From the NCBI GenBank assembly GCA_022702705.1, contig CM040422.1, forward strand, positions 38,773,270-38,837,269: DNA of 64,000 nucleotides, given 5' to 3'. Below the pieces are notes generated by a model, which saw only the letters and a list, made by a program, of their open reading frames with translations, was not told where the DNA came from and did not search any database. Shown in pieces: positions 10,969 through 21,653 of this stretch (position 1 is its first letter; the number at the start of each line of letters is the position of its first letter). Both the position numbers and the translations under genes were made by a program. Origin of the DNA: Papilionanthe hookeriana x Papilionanthe teres (lineage: Eukaryota > Streptophyta > Magnoliopsida > Asparagales > Orchidaceae).

Positions 10969-12494
10969 TGTGACATCACCCAAGACATTAAAAATCTAAA
11001 ATTGATTTTTAAAATTAAATTCAATTTATGGAGAGGCACCCATGGGTCACCATTGACCCATTAGAATCATCATGACATAAATAACACCTTACCCAATCCA
11101 TTAATCATGACCTTAAACCAAGGTTAAAGCTCATCATGACAGCGTCATTAAGGGGTAAAAAAGGTGTCATCTCTTCATGAATTTTTTAAGGAATGACATG
11201 GTTGTGTAATCACTCACCTTACAAGCCATCCAATGGAGAAAATTCTTGGTTTGGGTCGCCCTTTACATCATGAATGAGCTCATCATGACCAAATTCATGA
11301 GGATAAAGGAAGCAGGAATTTTGTATCATTACCTTTTAAACCCAAAGCATAAATCACCCCTTCCATGAAGTGAGTTGGCGGACAACCCAAATGCTATCTC
11401 TCAGACCTCATGGATTATCCAATGGGAAAAGAACATGACTTGAACCACACCTTTTACCATGGTTAAACACCATCATGACCAAGCCATGTAAAGGATGAGT
11501 ATGTGGATTATGTGTCATGTCGTCTTCAAATTCTTTGAATGAATTTATAAACATACAAGGGGTAGGTTAATTCAGCAGGTTTTAACCAACCATATCCACC
11601 TCATGGATTCGCAAATGGAGGAAAGCCAAAGGATGAACCAAACCTTCACCCTAGATGAGTATAATATGGATTAGTCTTAGGGAACTCAGCCATGATCATC
11701 TCCTGGCCAAAATCTTATCCCCAAGCCATCATGACACAGTTATCTTCATCCCTAAGTTATCCCAAGCCTATCCAAAATCTTTCATGGCCATCAATGGCTA
11801 TAAATAAGCCTAACTCAAGAGCTCCCAATAAGAGAGAAGAACCATCTTCACTACCCAAATCCTAAAATTTTGTACATCAAAGATCTTCTCTAGGACCTAA
11901 GAAATTGATTCCCCATAGAATCAAACCTTCAAATCCATTGCCTCCTCTATATTTAATCACCCTGAAAGACCTCAAAATAGGACATATTTTGGGTCCAAAA
12001 CAAACCTCTTCCAATATTCTATTTAATCATTCCTACACCTTCCCTAAGGTGTACGAAGAAGAGTCCAATCCAAATTAGGTCTTCTCGTGCGGTCTAACCT
12101 AATTCTCCATCAAGTTGTGAACCCATTTTGGTGAATTCACAGTTCCACCAAATTTTATTCCAAATTGAGCCTGCCAGGAGCTTCGTAGGGACTTGGTGAT
12201 CATTCCAAACAAAGTTGATTGAAGCTTCACTTCGTCAAGCTCTTGTATGGCCTCTTTAACCTAATCAAGGCTCGAATCTAGTCCTTTTGTGAAACAAACC
12301 ATTTCACAACACACACATCACTGTATAGATATGTTAGTCTCTCTGAGATGAAGATTTAGAAACAAATTTCGTGAAAATCCATTAAAATTTGAGCACGATC
12401 TTAAGGCTTGAACATGGATAGTTCACGAATGGTGCGAATTTTTTAATTTGTAAAAATTAATGAACTCAGATTTAGATTTATATATTGATTTAAA
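10969..12494 (+). other. Unassigned, possibly another decayed LTR
   Basis: No coding region. It begins TGTGACATCACCC at 10969, reminiscent of plant LTR starts, and carries a plausible TATA box at 11799. Phrases such as CTCATGGATT(A/C)..CAAATGG/CCAATGG recur at about 11214, 11405 and 11597, a spacing of roughly 190 bp, suggesting diverged tandem units typical of an LTR U3. I could not find a matching 3' end, PBS or target-site duplication, so identity as a solo LTR is a guess. It forms the left flank of the split E4 LTR. Confidence 0.35.
11799..11806 (+). promoter_or_regulatory. TATA-box-like TATAAATA
   Basis: GGCTATAAATAAGCC matches the plant TATA consensus well and lies in a non-coding LTR-like region. 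No transcript evidence is available from the sequence. Confidence 0.4.
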
Positions 12495-12632
12495 TGATAA
12501 TGAGTCACACAATTAACACAAGTATACGTATCTCTCAATTAATACATGGCTCTAGTGGAGTCCTGGTTATCGATCCCACAGGGAGGCTTACTTTTAAGGC
12601 GTAGCACAGAAATCTCTTATCGAATAGCAGCA
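12495..12632 (-). mobile_element. E4: outer end of a reverse Athila-like 3' LTR (left piece)
   Basis: The reverse complement reads ...CCCTGTGGGATCGATAACC..., then a GTATAC block, ending CTCATTATCA. It parallels the E2 LTR end (GTGGGTTCGATATCTCGG at 14290-14307, then GTATAC). The other piece is at 59533-60945. The two pieces are separated by E2 and its duplicated target CAGCA/CAACA. The exact left limit (TGATAATGAG at 12495) is inferred from the TGAT..ATCA ends of the family. Confidence 0.65.
12628..12632. repeat. Target-site duplication of E2, left copy (CAGCA)
   Basis: Five bases directly before the TGATACACC start of the E2 5' LTR. The right copy is CAACA at 59533-59537, one transition apart, as expected for an old insertion. 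Confidence 0.65.
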
Positions 12633-12817
12633 TGATACACCTAAAATATATAGTATTTTTATCCCCATTTTTATACCTATTTTTAATGATATTGTACTTT
12701 AGTGGAAGGTATTTTGTGTTTTTCTTGCAGGTATGATGAAAATAGATGGTCATAATGAAAGAAGCAAAATTGGATCAAATTTGGAGCAAAAAAATGAAAA
12801 ATCAAATTTTTTGCATT

Positions 12818-12855
12818 GGCGGCTAAGCGCTGCTAGGCCGGCGATTAGCCACCAC
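12818..12855. repeat. GC-rich hairpin in E2 5' LTR
   Basis: The sequence runs GGCGGCTAAGCGC...GGCGATTAGCCACC: an inverted repeat now slightly mismatched. The 3' LTR counterpart (24504-24540) still has perfect 10-bp arms GCGGCTAAGC / GCTTAGCCGC. It stands out in an otherwise AT-rich LTR and lies about 180 bp upstream of the TATA-like box. Confidence 0.7.
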
Positions 12856-13036
12856 AGTTAAAAATCGATATTAAATTGAATTTGGCACAATTTTCAAAGG
12901 GGATGGGATGAAACTCTTAGTGGTAACTTCCATAACTTCCTTTGGGCGGCAAGTTTGAATGAAGGGGTGCGTTATTTGGTAGATGCATTGAATCTGGACA
13001 CAATTTGAGGAGACACCAAGGCACATTTTTGTTTAT

Positions 13037-13044
13037 TATTTAAA
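13037..13044 (+). promoter_or_regulatory. Putative E2 LTR TATA box (TATTTAAA)
   Basis: TATTTAAAGAGAGTC is conserved at the equivalent position of the 3' LTR (24723-24730). It is the best TATA candidate in the LTR and is followed by pyrimidine-rich sequence. Confidence 0.4.
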
Positions 13045-14471
13045 GAGAGTCTTAGGAAAGATTAGGGGTCTCTTTCTTTGCATTTTGAAGGGTTCTTTCT
13101 TTCTTTTGCTCTTCCACTTGCATTTTGAAGAGAGTTTTTACAATATTTTACTTTTATTTTGTGAGAGTTTTTATTAAGCGGAGGAGTAGAGAGTAGAAAG
13201 GAGAAAATGGTTGGAGTGAAGTCTTCTTCCTCCCACTTCTTTTCTTTCTTTTAGTTTAGTTTCCATTAAAGTCTGAAGTTTATTCTGAGTCATCGAAGTT
13301 GGGAGATCCACTCTAAGGAGTAGTTTAGTGAAGAGTTAAAGTTTCAGAGAAACTTCCTGAGTCTTGTGGAGAGAATTTTCAGATAAGTGTTTACTTTTGT
13401 ACTTACATTTAGTTTTTTAATTAATACTTGTTTTTGTTTGTTGTTTTTCTCATGATTTTTATTTTCAAATCAATGTGTTTTTGTATTTTCTCAACGCATT
13501 CAGAGTTGTTTACTTTATATTTTTCTTTCTTAAATAGAGAAGTAATTAGTTTATAGAGAATTTTTGTGGAAAGTATAAGTGTTTAAAGTTAGAAGAAGTT
13601 GTGAAGATAGATTCTGAAAACTTTGTTTGCTTATTAATTGCCATTTAAGTTGTAGAATTTCTTGAGATTATGTAAGATCCAATGCGGTATTGTCTCATAA
13701 AAGTTAGTAAGACTAACATGCAATTATATGGGTGAGAATTGTAGTCCATATAATTGAATGTAATATTAGAAGATATTTATATGAAAGGGAGTAAAATTAG
13801 AGGATTTTAGAGTGAAAGACTAAAACCTCCTAATTTGGTTTGAAGTTTTGAGTTTTGTTATGAGAAGTTATCCCCCAGTTGGTGGGAATCGAGGGAACTC
13901 TAGAGTGAGAGACTGGTATCTTCCCTGCCTAACCATGTTCAAAATGATAAAAATTTCAAATTAACTTATGTTCTTTATAGAACCAATTAAGGGTAGAGAA
14001 CACATTTGCTTCTATCTATCACAACAAATTTAAATACTTCCACAAAAATACTTTAAAAATTATTACTACTTCATAAAAGGAAAGAAAAAGATATTATACT
14101 TAATAGTGTTTTACATACAGTGCTATTAGTTATTATAATTTTAATTTTTTGCTTAACATTTTATTAAGGAAATTTCAACAGACAAATCAACATTCAAAAC
14201 TTTTCAAAATCAAGACATACTTTTCAAAAAACATTAAAAAAAGTAAAATAATAATTTTCTAATTCCTTTAAAGATTTTCATCATTTCCCAGTGGGTTCGA
14301 TATCTCGGGCTTAATCAGAAAGTCCTATATTACTTGATAAACGATATGTATACTTTCGTAGTATCCACATTATAAATCAAAATCATCAGCATATACGGGA
14401 TCAAGTTTTTGGTGTTGTTGCCAATTTTCATATCATATTTGTAAGAATAAATATCAGGTGGATTAAGTTTT

Positions 14472-14489
14472 TGGCGTCATTGCCTGGGA
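14472..14489 (+). promoter_or_regulatory. E2 primer-binding site
   Basis: TGGCGTCATTGCCTGGGA begins 6 bases after the LTR end in the setting AAGTTTTTGGCG.... Athila elements use a tRNA-Asp primer with a site very close to this; a few substitutions are present here. It would prime minus-strand cDNA synthesis. Confidence 0.8.
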
Positions 14490-14700
14490 AAGAAAAATAA
14501 TTACATTTTAAAGAGAATTAAGAAATTTTAAATTTTTACTTTTCTTTGTTTTTGTTAGTGTGTTGTGTTTTTTTTTGTTTTATTATTGTATGTGTAGTTC
14601 AAGTTCTGAGGGACTTGTGCCTTACGATTCTGAATTAGAAAGAACTATCATAAAAATCAAAAAAATTAAAAATACAGAAAAAAATAAAAATTTTCAAGAA

Positions 14701-15720
14701 ATGGCAAATCATCAAGATCAAAAGGTTGGAATCCATCAAGAAGCAAGACCTTCAAGAGAATATGTTAACCCTACAGTAGATGAACTTCGTAGTAGTATTC
14801 AAAACCCTGATTTAGCTGCTAATTCTTTTGAGCTTAAACCTGCTATTATCCAAAAGGTGTTTAATAATCGGTTTGGGGGAGCAACAACTGAAGATCCTAA
14901 TTTACATCTTACTAATTTTCTAGAGTTGTGTGCTACTTTTAAATATGATGGTGTTTCAGATGATGCCATTAGACTTAGACATTTTCCTTTCTTACTAAGA
15001 GATAAAGCTAAAATATGGTTACATTTGTTACCACCGGGATCAATAAGAACTTGGGGTGAACTATCACAAAATTTCCTTGCTAAATATTTTTCACCATCTA
15101 AGACTGCTAAGTTGAGAAATGATATAACATCTTTTTATCAGTTTGAAGAGGAATCAATATATGAAGCATGGGAAAGATTTAAAGATCTCCTCAGGAAATG
15201 TCCACATCATGTGATACTAGATTGGTTAATAATTCAAACTTTTTATAATGGATTAGTTGGATTTCTTAGATCAATCATCGATGCTGCTGGTGGTGGATCA
15301 ATAATGTCTAAACCATTTTCTGATCCTTATGCTTTAATTGAAGAAATAACTACTAATAATTTTTAATGGCCTTCTAAAAGGTTAAATCCTAAAAAAGGTA
15401 GCTAGTGTTTATGAAAATGATGCTTTTACAATGTTAGCAAATCAAGTTGTTGCTGTATCAAGGAAGATAGAACAATTTGGGATGAATTTTTTTAGCCAAA
15501 TCTCATGATTGAAGAAAATTCATTAGGCCAAATGGTTGATTCTTATTGTTCACCAGAAATTGTGAATGCTATAATCAAACCTAACAACCCATATTCCAAT
15601 TATTATAACCCAGGTTGGAAGAATCATCCAAATTTCAACTGGAATAACAATAATCAGGGTGGTGTTAATCAACAGTGGGGCAACCACCAAGTAAACCCAT
15701 TGGGGAATTAGAACAACCAA
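14701..15720 (+). pseudogene. gag: E2: gag
   Basis: Athila-type Gag. I start at ATG 14701 (MANHQDQKVG) because the upstream in-frame ATG at 14560 adds only a low-complexity lysine/asparagine leader. The core is well kept: a helical capsid segment with GGATTEDPNLHLTNFLELC, LRHFPFLLRDKAKIWL, LPPGSIRTWGELSQNFLAKYF and SIYEAWERFKDLLRKCPHH. The frame breaks at a TAA (15364-15366); frameshifts up to ~15505 are followed by an Asn/Gly-rich tail (PGWKNHPNFNWNNNNQGG) ending at TAG 15709-15711. No zinc knuckle is seen, as is usual in Athila. Confidence 0.88.
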
Positions 15721-16946
15721 GGTAATAATAATAACAGATTAATTTATCCTTCAGGTTATAACAGTGCTTCACAATTAAAGGAGATGAAGTTGTCTATGGA
15801 AGAAGTAGTATCACATATGGGAAATAAATTAAAAATTCAAGGAGCAACCATCAGAAATATTGAAAATCAATTGGAACAAATTGAAAATGCCTTAACTAAT
15901 AGATCCCAAGGAATGCTTCTAAGTAATACTGAAGTGAATCTAAGAGAAAAGAATAAAGAACAAGTAAAAGCAATTCACATGAGAAGTGGAAAAGAATTGA
16001 AAGGTAGAATTCAAAAAGAAACTGAAGTAGAGAAATAAGAGATTGAAAGACCTAAAGAGGACGCTCGAAAAGGTTTTGAAAGACCTATTTCTCCAGCTAA
16101 GGTTAATTTAGAAAAACCACCACCTCCATTTTCTCAGAGACTTTGTCAACAAAAGTTAGATAAGCAATTTTCAAAATTCTTGGAGATATTAAAGAAGCTT
16201 ACTATTAATATTCCATTTGCTGAAGCCTTAGAACAAATGCCAAGTAATGCAAAATTTATGAAGGATATTCTTAATAAAAAGAGGAAGTTCGAAGAAAATG
16301 AGAATGTTGTACTTAGTGAGGAATGCAGTGCGATAATTCATAAAAAGCTTCCTGAAAAACTTAAAGTTCCTGGTAGTTTCACAATTCCATGTGTAATCGG
16401 AGAAAGATTCTGCGAAAAAGTTTTATGTGATTTGGGTGCAAGTATTAAACTTATGCCTCTATAAATATTCAAAAGACTGGGACTAGGAGAAACAACCCCA
16501 ACTACTGTAACTCTGCAATTAGCAGATCATTCGATCACATATCCTAAAGGAGTTATAAAAGATGTTTTGGTAAAAGAGGATCAATTTAATTTTCCTGTGG
16601 ATTTCATTGTGTTAGATATGGAGGAAGATAAAGAGATACCCATAATTTTGGGGAGACCTTTTCTAGCTACAGGCAAAGCCATGATAGATGTGTAAAAAGG
16701 GGAATTAACGATGAGGGTTAATGATTAGACTGTTAGATTTAATATTTCAAAATTGATGAAATATCCCGCTAGAGGTAAAGAAGATGAGGGTTATAGGATG
16801 AATGTTATTGAATATTTAAGTGAATGTCATTTCAAATCAACTTATGAAGAGAAAGCCGAAGAATGGGAATATAAGCAAGAAGAGGAGTTATTTGATTCTG
16901 AAGATTTCAAGAGGAAGATTTAAAGTATGTTCGTGAAAGTTTTGAA
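15721..16946 (+). pseudogene. pro: E2: gag-pol linker and aspartic protease
   Basis: In frame with gag. A coiled-coil-prone linker comes first (IRNIENQLEQIENAL, 15860-15900), then the HMRSGKEL motif (15977) and a proline-rich segment. The protease core includes IPCVIGERFCEKVLCDLGAS, with the catalytic Asp at 16429-16431. DLGAS matches the Athila signature; the usual D[ST]GA glycine is kept. PIILGRPFLATGKAMIDV (about 16639-16695) is the flap-distal GRPFL block. Stops occur at 16036-16038, 16462-16464, ~16693 and ~16726, so the frame is dead. Confidence 0.82.
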
Positions 16947-17870
16947 TTGTTGGATATGACTAAGAAAGATGAATCTTATGGTCCATCAATTGAAAAACGT
17001 CTTGAACTTGAGCTAAAATTGCTTCTTGATCATTTAATGTATGTTTTTCTAGGTGAATCCTCAACCTTGTCTGTTATAATTTCCTCTCAATTAACTGAAA
17101 AAGAAGAAGAGAGTTTGCTTAAAATTTTTAAGAAGCACAAGAAAGCTTTTGGATGGACGATTGCTGATATTAAAGAAATCAGTCCTTCAATTTGTATGCA
17201 CAGAATTCTTATGGAAGATAATTGCAAGCCCCGGGCTGATCCTCAAAGGAGCTTAAATCCTATTATGAAATATGTTGTTAAGAAAAAAATTTTAAAATGG
17301 TTGGATGCTGGAATTATCTACCCTATTTCAGATAGTGCATAGGTTAGTCATATTCACTGTGTTCCTAAGAAAGGAGGAGTAACTGTGATCGTTAATGAAA
17401 AGAATGAAATGATACCAACAAGACAAGTTACAGGGTAGCGAATATGCATTGATTATAAAAAATTAAACCTTGCTACAAGGAAAGATCATTTTCCACTCTC
17501 TTTTCTAGATCAAATGTTGGATAGACTAGCTGGGAATAAATACTTTTGTTTTCAAGATGGATATACTGGTTACCACCAAATTCAAATTGCTCCTGAGAAT
17601 CAAGAGAAAACTACGTTTACCAGTCCTTATGTTCATTTTTAGAAGAATACCCTTTGATTTATGTAATTCCCCTGCTACATTTCAGAGATGTATGATGGCT
17701 ATTTTTTGTGATTTGATTGAAAAAGGGATGGATATTTTTATGGATGACTTTTCAGTGTTTGGAATTTCATTTTAATCATGTTTAGAACATCTATCTAAAG
17801 ATCTAAAACACTGTGAAGAAACTAATTTGGTCCTTAATTGAGAAAATTGGCAATTTATGGTAGCAGGAGG
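16947..17870 (+). pseudogene. pol-RT: E2: reverse transcriptase
   Basis: The frame shifts by one relative to protease. RT blocks in order: FGWTIADIKEISPSICMHRI (17148-17208), KYVVKKKILKWLDAGIIYPISDS, HCVPKKGG, CIDYKKLNLATRKDHFPLSFLDQMLDRLAGN, YFCFQDGYTGYHQI, then after a frameshift near 17640 RIPFDLCNSPATFQRCMMAIF and the active site FMDDFSVFG (17737-17775). Both catalytic aspartates of the xxDD box are intact. Stops at 17340-17342, ~17437 and 17773-17775. Confidence 0.88.
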
Positions 17871-18462
17871 AATTATTTCGGGACATCGGATTTCAGAAAA
17901 AGGTTTGGAGGTAGATCTTGCAAAAAATCAAGTTATATCTAATTTACCTTGCCCAACTATTGTAAGGGGAATTAGAATTTTTTTAGGTCATACTGGATTC
18001 TGCAGGCGTTACATCGAAGACTTTTCAAAGATTACAAAACATTTATGTCGTTTAGTGGAAAAGGATGCAATTTTTAATTTTTATTATGACTGCCGTAAAG
18101 CCTTTGAAACATTAAAAGAAAAATTAATCACTGCACCTGTAATAATTTCACCAAATTGGGAAAAAAAATTTGAATTAATGTGTGATGCTAATGATTATGC
18201 TATTGGTGATGTTTTAGGTCAGAAATATGATAAAATTTTTAAAGTAATTTATTATGCCAGTAAAACTCTTAAAGAAGCTCAAATTAATTGTACCACTACT
18301 GAGAATGAGTTATTAGCTATAGTATTTGCCTTTGATGAATTATGATCATATTTAATTGTAACTAAATGTGTTATGCATACTGATAATTCTGTTATTAAAT
18401 ACTTATGAAGAAAAATGATGCAAAACTGAGACTGATAAGATGGATTCTTCTTTTGCAAGAAT
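17871..18462 (+). pseudogene. pol-RH: E2: RNase H
   Basis: Thumb/connection (GHRISEKGLEVDLAKNQVI, RIFLGHTGFCRRYIEDFSKI) leads into RNase H: FELMCDANDYAIGDVLGQ (first catalytic Asp), IYYASKTLKEAQINCTTTENELLAIVFAF (ENELLA catalytic Glu). A stop at ~18343 breaks the frame before the last Asp region (VMHTDNSVIKYL, 18372-18407). There is no second RNase H after it, which separates E2 from the Tat-type elements in the same window. Confidence 0.85.
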
Positions 18463-19901
18463 TTGATTTTGATAGTAGATAGGAATGGTTCTAATAATCA
18501 AATTTTTGATCATTTGTCCAGGCTTGAAATTAAAAAATATCTCTGTGATATTGAAGAAATTAATGAACATTTTCCTGATGAAAAACTGTTCACTGTTAAA
18601 GAATGGTGTGTTCCGTGGTATGCAGACATAGTAAACTTTATTGTTAGCAATATTATGCCCTATGGTTTGACATTCCAAGAAAAGAAGAAATTTTTGTATC
18701 ATGCTAAGACTTATTTTTGGGATGACCCATTTTTAGATAAACAAGGAAAATATCTTATAATTCGAAGATGTGTAACTTTGGAAGAGACTTATGAAATTAT
18801 TCAAAAATGTCATCACTTTGCTTATGGGGGACATTTTGGAAGTGATAAAACTACATATAGAATATTACAATCAGGATTTTATTGGCCTACAATTTTTAAG
18901 GATGTGAATGTTTATATTAAAAATTGTGATAGATGTCAGCATGTAGGCAATATTTCTAGAAGGAATGAGATTCCCCTCAATTATATGTTGGAAGTTAAAA
19001 TATTTGATGTTAGGGGACTAGATTTTATGGGACCATTTACACCATCTTTCGGAAATGTTTATATTTTGATAGCAGTAGACTATGTTTCCAAATGGATTGA
19101 AGCTATTGCTTTACCTCGATGTGATGCTCAAAGTGTTGCAATGTTTTTAGAAAAGAATATATTTTTCAGATTTGGAATACCAAGAGTAATGTTATGATGG
19201 GGGAAGTCATTTTAGAAATGCGATTATTGGGAAGTTAGCAAAGAAATATCATATTAATCATCGCATTGCTACTTCTTATCATCCGCAGACAAGTGGTTTG
19301 GTTGAATTATCCAATCGTAAAATTAAAAGAATATTAGAAAAAATTGTTAATCCAAATAGAAAGGATTGGTCAATAAAACTGGATTATGCTTTGTGGGCCT
19401 ATAGGACTGCTTACAGAACACCTATAGGAATGTCCTCATATAGGCTGATTTTTGGAAAAGCTTGTCATTTACCTTTTGAACTTGAGCATAAAGCTTATTG
19501 GGCTATTAAAGAGTTCAATTATAATTTGAAAGATGTTGTTGAAAAAGAGATTATTGCAATTGAATGAGCTTGAAGAAATAAGGAATGAATCTTATGAAAA
19601 TGCTAAGAATTATAAGGAAAAGATGAAGTTATGGCATGATCGGAAGATTCTTACTAAAAATATTATATCAGGAAAAAAAGTTTTACTGTATAATGCTAGA
19701 TTGAGAATATTTTCTGGAAAACTTAAGTCCAGGTAGATGGGTCCATTTATTGTGATAAAAGTTTATTTTTATGGAGCTGTAGATATTCAAGATCCTAAGA
19801 CTGGACAGATATTTAAAGTTAATGGACATAGACTTAAACCATATTTTTCAATCAATAAATCTAAATCTGATAATAATTTGATGTTGGGTCACTCAGAATG
19901 A
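18463..19901 (+). pseudogene. pol-INT: E2: integrase
   Basis: HHCC zinc domain (CHHFAYGGHFGSDKTTYRILQSGFYWPTIF..CDRCQHVG; 18810-18950), core with GLDFMGPF (first Asp), IAVDYVSKWIEAIA (second Asp region), a frameshift at ~19195, then FRNAIIGKLAKKY and TSYHPQTSGLVELSNRKIK (catalytic Glu). Athila hallmark TAYRTPIGMSSYRLIFGKA follows. The C-terminal domain, after another frameshift at ~19560, reads FSGKLKSR, stop, MGPFIVIKVYFYGAVDIQDP and ends KVNGHRLKPYF with TGA at 19899-19901. Much of the protein is preserved; three lesions inactivate it. Confidence 0.88.
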
Positions 19902-20391
19902 GTTCTGGGTATGTCAGGCTGACGACGTTAAAACAAGCGCTTTGTGGGAGGGAACTCATAATTATCGGTGTGCTTTGCTTAATGTTTGTTTAGTGTGCTT
20001 TGTTTGCCTGGTTTGGTTTGTTTTTATGTTTTTAGTGGTAGTAATTTGGAGTTTTTAAACTATAGTAGAGTTTATTTGACCTTATTTGATGACTTAGAGG
20101 AGTCAGAATAAAAAATTAGATACTTAGCAGACCTGTGCTAAATTGACCACTGGCGGCTAAGCACCGACTGGTTCGCGCTTAGGCACCGCAGTTATAAAAA
20201 AATGTGAAAAATGACTTTCTAGAAGCCTAGATCGTGGGGGAGTAGTTTTGGAAGTTATTTTGGAGTTTTAAAACGTCTTGCGGCTGTTTTATTACTTCTG
20301 AAGTCTATAAAAAGGACCTGATTTAAGAGAAACACTTGCCCCAAATCCTATTTTCATTTTTGAGTCTTAAGAAGAGATTTTGGAGTGCATC
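19902..20391 (+). promoter_or_regulatory. E2: pol-to-small-ORF spacer with GC-rich motif and internal TATA box
   Basis: Non-coding, T-rich. It contains GGCGGCTAAGCACC...CGCGCTTAGGCACCGC (20151-20190), a relative of the LTR hairpin, and 116 bp further a good TATA box TATAAAAA (20306-20313), 79 bp before the ATG at 20392. The order GC-rich motif, TATA, ORF repeats the order in the LTR and suggests an internal promoter for the downstream genes. That is inference from arrangement only. Confidence 0.45.
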
Positions 20392-20793
20392 ATGTCTTCT
20401 TGGGAGAATGAGATTAAGAAGAAACAAGATTCTGACAAGAGTAAGTTCGTTAGTGATAGTGCTAAAGAGTTATTCAATGGATATCTCTCTGTTAGTATTC
20501 AAGGGATTGCTGAAATGATTGCAAAAATTGAAGCCCATGTGACTTCAATGGAAGCAAAAATCCATGAAAGTAACCTACATTTGGAGCACATGGGATGACA
20601 ACTCAAGATACAATTCAGTCATTCAAGGTATGTGGAAGAAGCGGATAAGGCGATATTTCTGAAGAGCAAATGGATTGAAGAAGATGTAAGAATGAACAAT
20701 TATCACCCGTTTTATCAGATTTATATTCTAGAAGGGTCAAATGAGAATCATAATGGTTCAGGATATTATCCGCCTAATGGAGAATGGAATTAA
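20392..20793 (+). pseudogene. E2: small uncharacterised ORF between pol and env-like ORF
   Basis: Reads MSSWENEIKKKQDSDKSKF, a helical coiled-coil-prone middle (IAEMIAKIEAHVTSMEAKI), one TGA at 20596-20598, then an in-frame continuation KSKWIEEDVRMNNYHPFYQIY ending YYPPNGEWN and TAA 20791-20793: 134 codons in all. The HPFYxxY...N(E) ending resembles the end of the env-like ORF (HPFYIPYVPSRDWNEQ, 22729-22770), so it may be a shortened duplicate of that ORF's C-terminus. I do not recognise a function. Confidence 0.5.
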
Positions 20794-21653
20794 GAGTGAT
20801 TTGTTCTTATTTTTTTAATGTACTTATGTGTTATGTTTAATGTTCATGTGTGTTATGTTTGGTGTCTTTAGTTTTTATATTTAAGTATTAACTAAGCCTG
20901 ATGATGTGATGATTACATCCTAGAGATGTATACTTATCAGTTTGAGATTAAAGTCTCTTGTATTTAGAGAATTTCATCCTTTATGTGTGGATAGAAATTC
21001 TAGAATTGTATTAAATGTTATGTTTGTTTTAATATATGTTTGTGTTTGTGTGAAATTTTTGTGGAATCAGTGAATATTAAATTTTGATTTGGAATATTGG
21101 AAGATTTATGTGGGGAGAAATAATTATTCTTGAGTAATTAAGGGTGATTTACAAAGTGATTTACTGCATATAGCTTAATTATGAAAACTTGGGTACTGGC
21201 AGCTAAGCGCCAGAGTGTCGGTGCTTAAGCACCAGATTTCGCGGCTAAGCACCGAGGAGTTCGCGCTTCGGCACCAGTTCGCGAAATTGGTTCCCAACAG
21301 TTAAAAACCTGAAAATTTCCATTTTTAACCACCCCATTGTCTTCAAACTTCTGTTTATCATGAAAAAGGAGCCTAGGGCATCATATTGTGGATCATTTAA
21401 GAGCCGATCTCAACAGAAATTGTTAGATTTGGATTCCTTGAGGTGAGAGAACTACTCCTAAGTAAAAATTATTGATTTTCACCATGTATTTTGAGTACAT
21501 TTTGGAAAATCTTAAAATCACTATTCATGGTGAAATTTTGAGGAAAAACTTGAGAAATAGCTTGGATTTAGTGAAAATATCTTTTGGAAGATATTTTAGC
21601 AAGTTTAGTTTTATTTTGGAATTTAAGGTGAATTTTTCGTGAATTTTTTAGAG
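20794..21653 (+). other. E2: spacer with GC-rich TAAGCACC repeats
   Basis: No ORF. T-rich up to 21180. At 21197-21278 four half-sites of the GCTAAGCGCC/GCTTAAGCACC type occur in tandem and inverted order (GCAGCTAAGCGCC, GTGCTTAAGCACC, GCGGCTAAGCACC, GCGCTTCGGCACC). The env-like ORF follows 375 bp downstream. Confidence 0.55.

Larger units (their letters stand above)
12633..14465 (+). mobile_element. E2 5' LTR (1833 bp)
   Basis: Starts TGATACACCTAAAATAT and aligns over its whole length with 24319-25418 plus 58792-59532, with scattered substitutions and small indels. It contains a GC-rich hairpin (12818-12855), a TATTTAAA box (13037), pyrimidine-rich leader sequence, and an internal PBS-like copy near its end (14398-14422). 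The boundary GGTGGATTA at 14465 is set by comparison with the 3' LTR, which ends GGTGGATCA. Confidence 0.88.

Noticed and set aside
14472..14489. tRNA gene near the PBS
   Set aside because: Only the 18 bases complementary to a tRNA 3' end are present, with no cloverleaf around them.
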